Counted from the stretch's first letter, positions 1 to 7,843 are shown. The stretch: DNA of 8,355 bases from Rhodospirillales bacterium (GCA_026125865.1 JAHCKI010000090.1:1-8355), one strand, 5' to 3'. Numbers and translations are program-made. The notes: a model not told the origin generated them from the sequence alone.

Positions 1-110
1 CGTGGCGAGACCGACAAGGAGACGGCCGGTCACCTGCCGGCAGCGGTAAGTGTAAAGATTCCGTTACAGTCGCTTTGTCGCTATCGTTTTCATGTAAATT
101 ATTAAAAATA
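1..110. other. Window edge; possible end or start of an unseen neighbouring gene
   Basis: The first ~50 bases are GC-rich and codon-like, then the DNA becomes AT-rich, so a gene boundary probably lies here. Three readings fit and none can be chosen. On the + strand, one frame is open from position 1 to a TAA at 103-105, and another ends at a TAA at 47-49 with an Arg-rich tail. On the - strand, a GTG at 33-31 would begin a protein reading MTGRLLVGLAT before running off the edge, with no convincing Shine-Dalgarno upstream. I recognise none of these fragments. The usual neighbour of gpmI in related genomes, rlmH, is not visible here. Confidence 0.3.
51..68. promoter_or_regulatory. Possible operator: TGTAA-N8-TTACA palindrome
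   Basis: The half-sites TGTAA (51-55) and TTACA (64-68) are perfect inverted repeats separated by 8 nt, at the transition from GC-rich to AT-rich DNA. Palindromes of this general form are bound by TetR/AcrR-type repressors. The site would sit about 20 nt upstream of the possible - strand GTG start at 33. No regulator gene is in the window and 5-bp half-sites can arise by chance, so this is weak. Confidence 0.18.
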
Positions 111-392
111 TTGCGATTTTAGGTTGAGTTGCGGGGATGTGGGGGCGGCGGCCGGCCGTAGGGTGTCGGTGTTTCTTACAAATTTGCATACAATTAATGC
201 GTGTTTTTTTCGCTTTTTGTACAGCCTGAAGCTAAGCCTTTGAGGAAGCGCGGAAAACGCTGATTGGCATGGTTGTTGCGAAACAGGAAAGCGAGGTTTG
301 GTTGAGGCCAGGGCAAAACTGTCGATCAAACCGGAGGCCTGGTAATAAAGAAAAATTTGTTTCGGCGACAATAACAATAATAATCGCAAACT
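111..392 (+). ncRNA. Noncoding AT-rich stretch; candidate sRNA or 3' UTR ending at the terminator
   Basis: I find no credible protein here: the open frames have poor codon bias, and one long - strand frame runs through the terminator. The stretch ends in an intrinsic terminator (393-425). Just before it, positions 370-384 read as five AAN triplets (AAT AAC AAT AAT AAT). This matches the ARN repeats bound by the distal face of Hfq in Gram-negative bacteria, and the terminator U-tail would supply the proximal-face site. A weak -10-like TACAAT lies at 189-194, with no good -35. A short inverted repeat (AGGCC near 305, GGCCT near 334) could fold. A + strand transcript must reach the terminator, either from an internal promoter (a small RNA) or from a gene left of the window (a 3' UTR). 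The 5' end is unknown. Confidence 0.25.
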
Positions 393-425
393 AACCGCGG
401 CTTTTCCTTGGAGCCGCGGTTTTTT
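393..425 (+). terminator. Rho-independent terminator
   Basis: A perfect 9-bp stem, AACCGCGGC (393-401) with GCCGCGGTT (413-421), encloses an 11-nt loop. The sequence then reads as an uninterrupted T-run (420-425). The GC-rich stem and T-tail point to + strand termination. On the - strand the stem is followed by a poor T-tract. It insulates gpmI from transcription entering from the left. Confidence 0.85.
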
Positions 426-704
426 GTGGTCCAAGGGCAAGGAGCGCGCTGGCGTCCCGGCCGCCATACCGTTCACCGCAAACCACGCCATCCCACTAGA
501 ATTCGAATCCGCGAGAACCCTAGGCGCGCGTCGTTGGAGGCGCTACACTGCCGCCAATCCGGCGTTGGCCCCCATTGTGCGGGGGCGGCAGCGGGCAAGT
601 TCCTTCGCGCGCGGGCTCTCGCGGATTGTGCGCCGGCGCGAATAACGACACAATCTCACGCGCGGTCTCGCGCAATGGTTTAAAACACAGTCCGGAGACG
701 TTAG
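426..704 (+). promoter_or_regulatory. gpmI upstream region with probable promoter and small inverted repeats
   Basis: These 279 bases lie between the terminator and gpmI and show no convincing gene, so they must contain the gpmI promoter. The best -10 candidate is TACACT at 544-549, with only a weak -35 (TAGGCG, 521-526, 17-nt spacer). An alternative AT-rich element is TTTAAA at 679-684. Two inverted repeats are visible. One is GCCCCC (568-573) with GGGGGC (581-586), a 6-bp stem with a 7-nt loop. The other is GATTGTG (624-630) with CACAATC (649-655), 18 nt apart. The ribosome binding site GGAGA (694-698) lies 6 nt before the gpmI ATG. Promoter positions are low-confidence guesses. Confidence 0.35.
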
Positions 705-2351
<1,647 letters not shown>

Positions 2352-2369
2352 CATTCTGTTCGTTTGAGT

Positions 2370-2397
2370 GGCCGCTCTTCTCGGCATGAAAGCGGCC
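2370..2397 (+). other. Stem-loop 1 after gpmI
   Basis: GGCCGCT (2370-2376) and AGCGGCC (2391-2397) form a perfect 7-bp stem with a 14-nt loop, 18 nt past the gpmI stop codon. No T-tract follows, so it is not a standard intrinsic terminator. It may protect the gpmI mRNA 3' end. Confidence 0.45.
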
Positions 2398-2443
2398 TAC
2401 TTCGAATAGGGCGTCTTGGTCGAGAGAAGGCGGTCCGGCGGCG

Positions 2444-2483
2444 CCACGGCAAATCTCGACGCCTATCTTGGGGTTTGCCGTGG
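2444..2483 (+). other. Stem-loop 2 in the gpmI-envC gap
   Basis: CCACGGCAAA (2444-2453) pairs perfectly with TTTGCCGTGG (2474-2483). In RNA the stem can be extended inward by TCTC against GGGG with two G-U pairs, giving about 14 bp and a 12-nt loop. No T-tract follows. Confidence 0.5.
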
Positions 2484-2520
2484 GTGCCCGATATCGATAG
2501 TCTTGCTCCAAGAAATCGCG

Positions 2521-2565
2521 GCACGGCCGTGCGATCGGATTGGGTTCAATCCGATCGCGCCGTGC
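2521..2565 (+). other. Stem-loop 3: long 12 + 7 bp hairpin
   Basis: GCGATCGGATTG (2531-2542) and CAATCCGATCGC (2547-2558) form a perfect 12-bp stem around a GGTT tetraloop. The outer arms GCACGGC (2521-2527) and GCCGTGC (2559-2565) add 7 bp, with a 3-nt bulge (2528-2530) on the 5' side. It is the strongest structure in the gap. No U-run follows, so it may be a transcript-stability or processing element, a regulator-binding palindrome, or a dispersed repeat copy. It ends 33 nt before the envC-like start codon. Confidence 0.65.
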
Positions 2566-2568
2566 ACG

Positions 2569-2583
2569 AGTCTCTGGGAGACT
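2569..2583 (+). other. Stem-loop 4 just upstream of the envC-like RBS
   Basis: AGTCTC (2569-2574) and GAGACT (2578-2583) form a perfect 6-bp stem with a 3-nt loop. It begins 3 nt after stem-loop 3 and ends 6 nt before the Shine-Dalgarno GAGGA (2590-2594). Stacked on stem-loop 3, it could influence ribosome access to the envC-like gene. Confidence 0.45.
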
Positions 2584-2598
2584 GAATTCGAGGAACAC

Positions 2599-3837
2599 AT
2601 GATCCTGAGAACGATCGCGGTGGCGGTCGGCGTGTTCTTGTCATTTGGTGTCGGCGGCGAGGGGACGTTCGCCGAGGTTCCCGCGATGACGGTTGAAATC
2701 GAGGCGCAGCGAAGCGCGATCGAAAGGCGGCTCCAGGATGTCGAACGTGACATCGAGAGAAGCCGCGCCGACGATGCTCACCGGCGATCGCGAGGCCTTG
2801 CCCTGGAAGAAGAAATACGCGGTCTTCGCAACAAGCTCATTGCCGCCGGCGAAAGCATTCTCAGCAGGGAAAGAGAAATTTTACGACTCAAGGGACAAAT
2901 TGCGTCTTTGGCGGAAAATCAGGCAAAAATGCACGAGCACGTGGCAGGACAACGGGAAAACACAGCGAGGATACTCCTGGCGTTGCAGCGCGTCGCCCGC
3001 TTGCCGGTGGGGGCGGTCGTCGCCCGGCCGTTGCGCCCGATTGAGGTGGTTCGTACCGGCATTGTCCTCGGCGCGGTCGTTGATGATTTCGCCAGACGGA
3101 CCGATAGCGCGCGGCAGGAGAGCAAGCGCATGGCGTTGGTGCGAAACGATGTCGCGGATCGTCGCCGGGAACTGTCGATTGTCGTTTCCCGGCTTCATGA
3201 AGAAAGAGGGCATCTGGCGACTTTGCTGGATGACAGCGCGGCGTTGAAACGACGGCTCGCGACCGAATCGCTTGTCGCCGGCAATCAGTCGGACAGATTG
3301 GCAATGGAGGCCGAGGACCTCAAGCAATTGCTTGACGAACTCGACGGAGCGGAGAAACGGAGTTTTCGTCTCGCCAGCACCGATCCGTCGTTGCCGAGGC
3401 AACCGACCATCGAGTTCGGCGGCCACGATACGCCAGCCTTCGAAGTGCTGTCCCGCTTGCCGGTTGACGGCCGGATAATTCTCGGCTTCGGTGAGGTGCC
3501 TGCGGATGGAACGGCGAGCAAGGGCGTGCGTGTCGAAACACCGTCCGAGGCATCGGTCGCGGCGCTGGCGGCGGGGCGGGTGGCTTTCGCCGGCCCATTT
3601 CGCGGTTACGGGCTTCTCTTGATCGTTGAACACGACGATGGATATCATAGCTTGATGGCGGGGTTGGCCCGCATCGACCTGGGTCTTGATCAGCGCGTTG
3701 TCGCTGGGGAACCCGTTGGAGCCATGGGAGCCCCATCGGAGGGAAATCCCACTCTTTACATCGAACTTCGACGCGAAGGACAACCGGTCAATCCCCTGCC
3801 ATGGCTTGTGCAGGAAAACGGAAAGGCAAGCGGATGA
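2599..3837 (+). CDS. envC: EnvC-like murein hydrolase activator (degenerate LytM/M23 factor)
   Basis: This is a predicted periplasmic activator of peptidoglycan amidases, used in daughter-cell separation. From the ATG at 2599 (GAGGA 4 nt upstream) it is 412 aa. A signal peptide (about 1-25, cleavage near TFA/EVPAM) is followed by a long charged coiled coil (about 30-260), which includes the LLALQRVARLP segment I associate with alphaproteobacterial EnvC proteins. A C-terminal LytM domain (about 282-405) ends in RREGQPVNPLPWL. All five M23 metal/catalytic positions appear lost. The HxGxD motif reads SKGVR (Ser307, Arg311), the YAHL-type His is Gly355, and the HxH motif is TLY (Thr385, Tyr387). 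This is the pattern of non-enzymatic EnvC factors that bind and activate an amidase rather than cut murein. Its stop overlaps the ctpA ATG (ATGA), indicating translational coupling. An upstream in-frame TTG at 2416 would place the signal peptide internally and is rejected. The amidase partner is not in the window. Confidence 0.88.
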   Translation: MILRTIAVAVGVFLSFGVGGEGTFAEVPAMTVEIEAQRSAIERRLQDVERDIERSRADDAHRRSRGLALEEEIRGLRNKLIAAGESILSREREILRLKGQIASLAENQAKMHEHVAGQRENTARILLALQRVARLPVGAVVARPLRPIEVVRTGIVLGAVVDDFARRTDSARQESKRMALVRNDVADRRRELSIVVSRLHEERGHLATLLDDSAALKRRLATESLVAGNQSDRLAMEAEDLKQLLDELDGAEKRSFRLASTDPSLPRQPTIEFGGHDTPAFEVLSRLPVDGRIILGFGEVPADGTASKGVRVETPSEASVAALAAGRVAFAGPFRGYGLLLIVEHDDGYHSLMAGLARIDLGLDQRVVAGEPVGAMGAPSEGNPTLYIELRREGQPVNPLPWLVQENGKASG

Positions 3838-5171
3838 GAGCTGGTAAAATTTTTGTTGGTGTCGTCACGGCGTTCTTGCTTATCCCGCCCGTGCTGGCGG
3901 CCGATAGCGAGGATGACGGGTCAGAAACCTATCAGCTCCTGAAACTGTTCGGGGATGTATTCGAGCGCGTGCGGGCCGACTACGTGGAACCGGCGACCGA
4001 CAAGGAACTGATCGAAGCCGCCATCAGCGGCATGCTCACGTCCCTCGATCCCCATTCCGGCTATCTCAACGCGGACAGCTATCGTGAAATGCAGGTGCAG
4101 ACCCGCGGCGAGTTCGGCGGTTTGGGCATCGAAGTCACGATGGAGAACGGGTTCGTCAAGGTGGTCTCGCCCATCGACGACACGCCGGCGTTCCGTGCCG
4201 GTCTCGAACCGAATGACCTGATCACCCATCTGGATGGCGAGCCCGTTTTGGGTTTGACGCTGTCGGACGCGGTCGAGAAGATGCGGGGTCGCGTCGGAAC
4301 CAAGATCGAAATCACCGTGCGGCGCGAAGGACGCGAGCCATTCGATGTTTCCATCACGCGTGCGGTCATCAAGATCCGCTCGGTCCGCTCGCGGCTTGAG
4401 GGCGATGTCGCCTACGTTCGGATTAGTTCCTTCAGCGAACAAACCGGAGAAGGCGTCAAGGAAGCGATGGACGACCTGAAGGAGCAGTCCAAGGGCCGGC
4501 TCAAGGGCGTCGTCCTCGATTTGCGCAATAATCCGGGTGGGCTGTTGTCCCAGGCCGTCGCCGTCTCCGACGCGTTCCTTGACAAGGGAGAGGTGGTTTC
4601 GACGGGCGCACGCAATCCCGAGGACACACAGCGCTACTACGCGCAGGACGGCGATCTTGCCGAAGGCTTGCCCATGGTCGTGCTGATCAATGGCGGTTCG
4701 GCCTCGGCCTCGGAAATCGTCGCCGGGGCGCTGCAGGATCATCGCCGCGCCGTCGTCCTTGGGACCAAGTCATTCGGCAAGGGCTCGGTGCAGACCATTG
4801 TGCCGTTGGCGGGATACGGCGCGATACGTCTTACCACCGCGCGCTACTACACGCCGTCCAAGCGTTCAATTCAGGCGGTGGGGATCGAACCGGATATTGT
4901 CGTCAAACAGGCCCGCATCGAAGCCGTCGACCAGCCGCAGCGCCGCAGGGAATCCGACTTGCGCGGAGCCCTCAGCAACGGGAACGATGAGAAAAAGGAC
5001 AAGAACACCGACACGGACACGAACAATGACGGCAATGACGAAGAATCCGGCGATGCAAGACCGGAGCAGTCGTCCAAGTCCCCCGAGGATTATCAGTTGG
5101 TTCGGGCACTCGACTTGATTCGCGGTATTTCATTGTTCTCGGAAAAAACTACAACCGATGGTCAAAGATAG
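3834..5171 (+). CDS. ctpA: C-terminal processing peptidase CtpA (S41 family, PDZ-containing)
   Basis: This is a periplasmic serine protease that cleaves substrates from their C-terminal side. Relatives degrade murein hydrolases and misfolded envelope proteins. The 445-aa product has a signal peptide (1-22, PPVLA/ADSED), an N-terminal helical segment with the family motif LTSLDPHSGYL, a PDZ domain (about 95-165, with FGGLGIEV at 94-101), and an S41 core. In the core, Ser291 in GGSASASEI and Lys316 in SFGKGSVQT lie 25 residues apart, the spacing I recall for the catalytic Ser/Lys of Prc and CtpA. Gln320 is also kept. Residues 384-407 form an Asn/Asp/Thr/Lys/Glu-rich linker (DTDTNNDGND at its centre) ahead of the conserved-looking tail EDYQLVRALDLIRG. 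The ATG at 3834 is chosen because it overlaps the envC-like stop and follows GGAAAGG (3820-3826). The in-frame ATG at 3801 would add a basic 11-aa extension before the signal peptide. Pairing with an EnvC-type factor fits control of peptidoglycan hydrolysis. Confidence 0.93.
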   Translation: MRAGKIFVGVVTAFLLIPPVLAADSEDDGSETYQLLKLFGDVFERVRADYVEPATDKELIEAAISGMLTSLDPHSGYLNADSYREMQVQTRGEFGGLGIEVTMENGFVKVVSPIDDTPAFRAGLEPNDLITHLDGEPVLGLTLSDAVEKMRGRVGTKIEITVRREGREPFDVSITRAVIKIRSVRSRLEGDVAYVRISSFSEQTGEGVKEAMDDLKEQSKGRLKGVVLDLRNNPGGLLSQAVAVSDAFLDKGEVVSTGARNPEDTQRYYAQDGDLAEGLPMVVLINGGSASASEIVAGALQDHRRAVVLGTKSFGKGSVQTIVPLAGYGAIRLTTARYYTPSKRSIQAVGIEPDIVVKQARIEAVDQPQRRRESDLRGALSNGNDEKKDKNTDTDTNNDGNDEESGDARPEQSSKSPEDYQLVRALDLIRGISLFSEKTTTDGQR

Positions 5172-5232
5172 TTTCCGTTCGAAGGCTTGATGCGGTATTG
5201 CCTGCGCGTGTGAAAGCGAACAAGAGCACGGC

Positions 5233-6291
5233 ATGATTGACAACCCAATAGCTCGCATCGCGCTTTTTGTCTCCGCAGGTCTCATCGTGGTCATCGTCGC
5301 CATTTGGGGGCTTTTTTCCGGAAGTGAGCCCAGTCGGCCAAAGGGCGCCGTCGTTGTGGAACTGGACTCATCGTCCGAAAGCGGCGGCGCGACGCATTCG
5401 GTGACGGAAGCGGAACAACTTCCGCCGTCCGCCGCCGAGCATGGCGGCGAGGGGGAGAGCACACGTGCCGAAGCCGTGGAAACCGCGTGGCTCGATACCC
5501 CCGACCCGGATTTGATCGAGGATAGCCCGAAGGGCCCCCTGCCGAAGATCGCCGAAGACGGCCGAATGCCGTGGATCACTTACGCCAAGCCATTCGATGT
5601 TCGCGATGATCGGCCCCGCATAGCGGTCGTCGTTACCGGCCTCGGCCTGTCGGATGCGACAACCAGGATGGCGATCGAGAGGCTTCCCAGCGCGGTGACG
5701 CTGGCGTTCGATCCATACGCGCGCAATATCGCCTTCGGGGCACGGCAGGCCCGCGCCGACGGGCACGAGATCATCCTTGAACTCCCCATGGAGGCGAAGG
5801 ATTTCCCCTTCAACGACGCCGGACCCGCGGCACTCTTGACGTCATTGACGGTGGAGGAAAACATCGAAAGATTGGAAGCCATCCTTGGGCGAACATTCGG
5901 ATATGTCGGTGTCGTCACCGCGGGTGACTCGCTGTTGGAAGTGCGGGAGACCAGTCTTCGCCCGATTTTGAGTACCGTTGGAAGGCGGGGACTGATGTTC
6001 GTCGCGGGTGCGCCAAAAGAGAACAGCGTGGTTCACAATCTCGCGGGCGAAATAGGTGTCCCGAGCGCGGTGGCGAATATCGTTCTCGACGAGGAGCCAT
6101 CCATCGAAGCCATTGATGACGCGCTGGCTCGGTTGGAGGCGATTGCCAAGGATCATGCCGTTGCCGTCGGTATCGCCCAGGCGTACCCCGTGTCGGTCGA
6201 CCGACTGTCCGTGTGGGCGTCCGGTCTCGCCGAGCGCAACGTCGTCCTCGCGCCCATTTCCGCGTTGGCAAACCGTCAACTGTTTCCCTGA
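5233..6291 (+). CDS. Divergent polysaccharide deacetylase family protein (YibQ/DUF610-like), membrane-anchored
   Basis: The protein has 352 aa, with an N-terminal transmembrane anchor (about 8-28) and a Ser/Glu/Asp-rich linker (about 30-125). A periplasmic domain (about 127-350) follows, of the divergent polysaccharide deacetylase (COG2861) family. Family landmarks are RIAVVVTGLGLS (129-140), LPSAVTLAFDPYARN, and GHEIILELPME (177-187) with NDAGP (194-198). Compared with E. coli YibQ as I remember it, the presumed metal/catalytic motifs are absent: VIDDFG is VVTGLG (133-138), NNHMGS is replaced by VTAGDS (228-233), and FLDS is FVAGA (256-260). His178 remains. It may therefore be a non-catalytic sugar-binding or scaffold protein. 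Other alphaproteobacterial homologues also appear to carry GLGL at the first site. It starts 61 nt after ctpA with a weak RBS and ends 11 nt before rppH, so it is probably in the same operon. No substrate can be named. Confidence 0.82.
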   Translation: MIDNPIARIALFVSAGLIVVIVAIWGLFSGSEPSRPKGAVVVELDSSSESGGATHSVTEAEQLPPSAAEHGGEGESTRAEAVETAWLDTPDPDLIEDSPKGPLPKIAEDGRMPWITYAKPFDVRDDRPRIAVVVTGLGLSDATTRMAIERLPSAVTLAFDPYARNIAFGARQARADGHEIILELPMEAKDFPFNDAGPAALLTSLTVEENIERLEAILGRTFGYVGVVTAGDSLLEVRETSLRPILSTVGRRGLMFVAGAPKENSVVHNLAGEIGVPSAVANIVLDEEPSIEAIDDALARLEAIAKDHAVAVGIAQAYPVSVDRLSVWASGLAERNVVLAPISALANRQLFP

Positions 6292-6302
6292 ACGGTGTCA
6301 TC

Positions 6303-6830
6303 ATGGAAACGAAGGATCTTCCGTACCGAAAGGGGGTCGGCGCCATCGTCTTCGACGGTGACGGTCGGGTGCTGGTGGCGAAGCGCATCAATACCTCGCC
6401 GGAGGCGTGGCAATTGCCGCAGGGCGGCATCCGCAAGGACGAAAAGGCGCTCAAGGCCATATACCGGGAGCTCCTTGAGGAAATCGGGACCGACAAGGTC
6501 GAAGTGTTAGCGAAATCGACACACAAGCTTCGGTATGATTTGCCGTCGGACATCGCCAGGAAGATATGGAAGGGACGATACCGGGGGCAGGAACAACGCT
6601 GGTTTGCGTTTCGCTTTCTCGGCGCCGATACCGACATCGATCTCAACGCCAGCGGCAGTCCCGAGTTTGACGCTTGGCGATGGGTGGATTTCGAGGAATT
6701 GCCGGCGTTGGCGATCTGGTTCAAGAGATCCCTGTACGAGGAATTGGTGGCGGAGTTTCATGGCGTGGTGACGGATCTGCGGTCAAAGGCGCTCGCTGAA
6801 GAGAACGGAGTGTTTGGTGCTGGTCGCTGA
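6303..6830 (+). CDS. rppH: RNA pyrophosphohydrolase (Nudix)
   Basis: RppH removes pyrophosphate from the 5' end of mRNAs, leaving a monophosphate that triggers RNase E-type decay. The same subfamily also hydrolyses dinucleoside polyphosphates such as Ap4A. The 175-aa product opens with LPYRKGVGAIVFD and carries WQLPQGG (36-42), typical of RppH/Ap4A hydrolases. The Nudix box runs from Gly41 to about 63 and fits GX5EX7REUXEEXG, with Glu47, Arg55-Glu56 and Glu59-Glu60; the last position is Thr63 rather than an aliphatic residue. The later segments RGQEQRWFAFRF and EFDAWRWVDFEELP also match the family. The ATG at 6303 is the first sensible start and lies 11 nt after the upstream stop. No strong Shine-Dalgarno is seen, so translation may be coupled. 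The 3' end overlaps the exchanger gene. Confidence 0.93.
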   Translation: METKDLPYRKGVGAIVFDGDGRVLVAKRINTSPEAWQLPQGGIRKDEKALKAIYRELLEEIGTDKVEVLAKSTHKLRYDLPSDIARKIWKGRYRGQEQRWFAFRFLGADTDIDLNASGSPEFDAWRWVDFEELPALAIWFKRSLYEELVAEFHGVVTDLRSKALAEENGVFGAGR

Positions 6831-7794
6831 GGTCATCGCCGGTTTCGCCTTGTTGCTGATCGGGGCGGAGGCCCTGGTCCGGGGCTCGGTCGCCGTCGCG
6901 CGTCAACTGGGGGTTTCGACGTTCCTCATCGGCATGACGGTGGTGGCATTTGGGACCTCGATGCCGGAACTCGTCGTTTGTCTCCAGGCCGCCTTATCCG
7001 GCGCGCCGGGCATCGCCGTCGGCAACGTGGTGGGAAGCAATATCGCCAACGTGCTCCTCATCGTGGGCTTTACCGCCATTTGTCGTCCCATCGCGATGGC
7101 ATCGAAATGCAACTACTTGGATGCCGTCGCCCTGGTGGCGGGAACCTTGCTGTTTTCGCTGCTCACTGCCGGCGGCACGATCGAACGCTGGGGTGGTGGT
7201 ATCTTGTTGCTTGCCTTCTTGGTATTCATGGCGGGGTCATTGGTGCGTCAGCGCCAGGGGTCGAAAAGTGTCGCGGCGATCGGCTTCCAGCAAGAGGTAG
7301 AGGATATCGAGGAGGTTAAAGAAAAGCCTCTGCGTTCCTGGTTGTTTGCCGTTACGGGGCTGGCGGCCGTCCTGTTCGGCGCCGATCGCTTGGTCGAAGG
7401 CTCTGTTGGGTTGGCGCGTGAGTTCGGTGTATCGGAAGCTGTCATAGGGCTGACGCTCGTCGCTCTCGGTACGTCCGTTCCCGAACTCGCGGCCTCGGTT
7501 GTCGCCGGTATCCGCGGTCACGTCGACATCGCGGTCGGCAACGTCCTGGGTAGTAACTTATTCAATGTCTTGTTCGTCGCGGGCACCGTTGCCGGCGTGG
7601 TGCCGATCGAGGTCGATGAGCAAATTCTTGTATTCGACATTTGGGTTCTTTTGGCGTCGACAGCGGTTTTCCTGCCCGTGCTGTATTGTGTTCGCTTCGG
7701 GCGTTGGGGCGGAATAGCATTTCTCGCGCTGTATGCCGCCTATATCGCCGCCCAAGCGTACGGCGTGGACAAGCTGATTTCGTCGGCTACGTAA
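6817..7794 (+). CDS. CaCA-family calcium/sodium antiporter (YrbG-like)
   Basis: This is an inner-membrane cation exchanger with about 10 predicted transmembrane segments in two homologous halves joined by an acidic cytoplasmic-type loop (about 145-170). The two signature alpha repeats are clear. The first is FGTSMPE (45-51) with GNVVGSNIAN (69-78); the second is LGTSVPE (217-223) with GNVLGSNLFN (241-250). Glu51 and Glu223 correspond to the ion-binding glutamates of archaeal NCX_Mj (Glu54, Glu213), and Asn78 corresponds to Asn81. Asn250 occupies the place I assign to NCX_Mj Asp240. I chose the GTG at 6817, 6 nt after GGAG (6807-6810), giving 325 aa. A TTG at 6814 is in frame but only 3 nt from the GGAG. 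The start lies inside rppH (14-nt overlap), so expression is probably translationally coupled. Exact ions and direction cannot be told from sequence. Confidence 0.9.
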   Translation: MLVAEVIAGFALLLIGAEALVRGSVAVARQLGVSTFLIGMTVVAFGTSMPELVVCLQAALSGAPGIAVGNVVGSNIANVLLIVGFTAICRPIAMASKCNYLDAVALVAGTLLFSLLTAGGTIERWGGGILLLAFLVFMAGSLVRQRQGSKSVAAIGFQQEVEDIEEVKEKPLRSWLFAVTGLAAVLFGADRLVEGSVGLAREFGVSEAVIGLTLVALGTSVPELAASVVAGIRGHVDIAVGNVLGSNLFNVLFVAGTVAGVVPIEVDEQILVFDIWVLLASTAVFLPVLYCVRFGRWGGIAFLALYAAYIAAQAYGVDKLISSAT

Positions 7795-7843
7795 TAGTTC
7801 TTGCCATCTTGATTCCCGTTCGCGGCTTCGTCATGGTGCCGCC

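Noticed and set aside
186..210. Possible second terminator: GCAT/ATGC stem before a run of seven T
   Set aside because: The stem is only 4 bp and AT-rich, and is not directly followed by the T-run.
102..491. - strand open frame of 129 codons in the left intergenic region
   Set aside because: It crosses the terminator and AT-rich tracts, has unnatural composition, and shows no RBS or family motif.
408..683. Small + strand open frames between the terminator and gpmI
   Set aside because: They begin inside or beside the terminator hairpin, are very Arg-rich and overlap each other in different frames, consistent with GC-rich noncoding DNA.
2370..2397. gpmI intrinsic terminator
   Set aside because: The 7-bp stem is followed by TACTTCGAATAGG rather than a T-tract, so I call it only a stem-loop.
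2468..2497. Promoter for the envC-like gene (TTGGGG with TATCGA)
   Set aside because: The -10 match is only 3 of 6 and it overlaps stem-loop 2; not enough to report as a feature.
2416..2598. In-frame upstream extension of the envC-like gene from a TTG at 2416
   Set aside because: It would run through three stem-loops, bury the signal peptide inside the protein, and ignore the good GAGGA site before the ATG at 2599.
3801..3833. Earlier in-frame ATG for ctpA at 3801
   Set aside because: It adds a basic extension ahead of a normal signal peptide. The ATG at 3834 has a better-placed Shine-Dalgarno and the classic ATGA overlap.
6814..6816. TTG start for the exchanger
   Set aside because: It is only 3 nt from the GGAG; the GTG at 6817 has a 6-nt spacing and is a commoner start codon.
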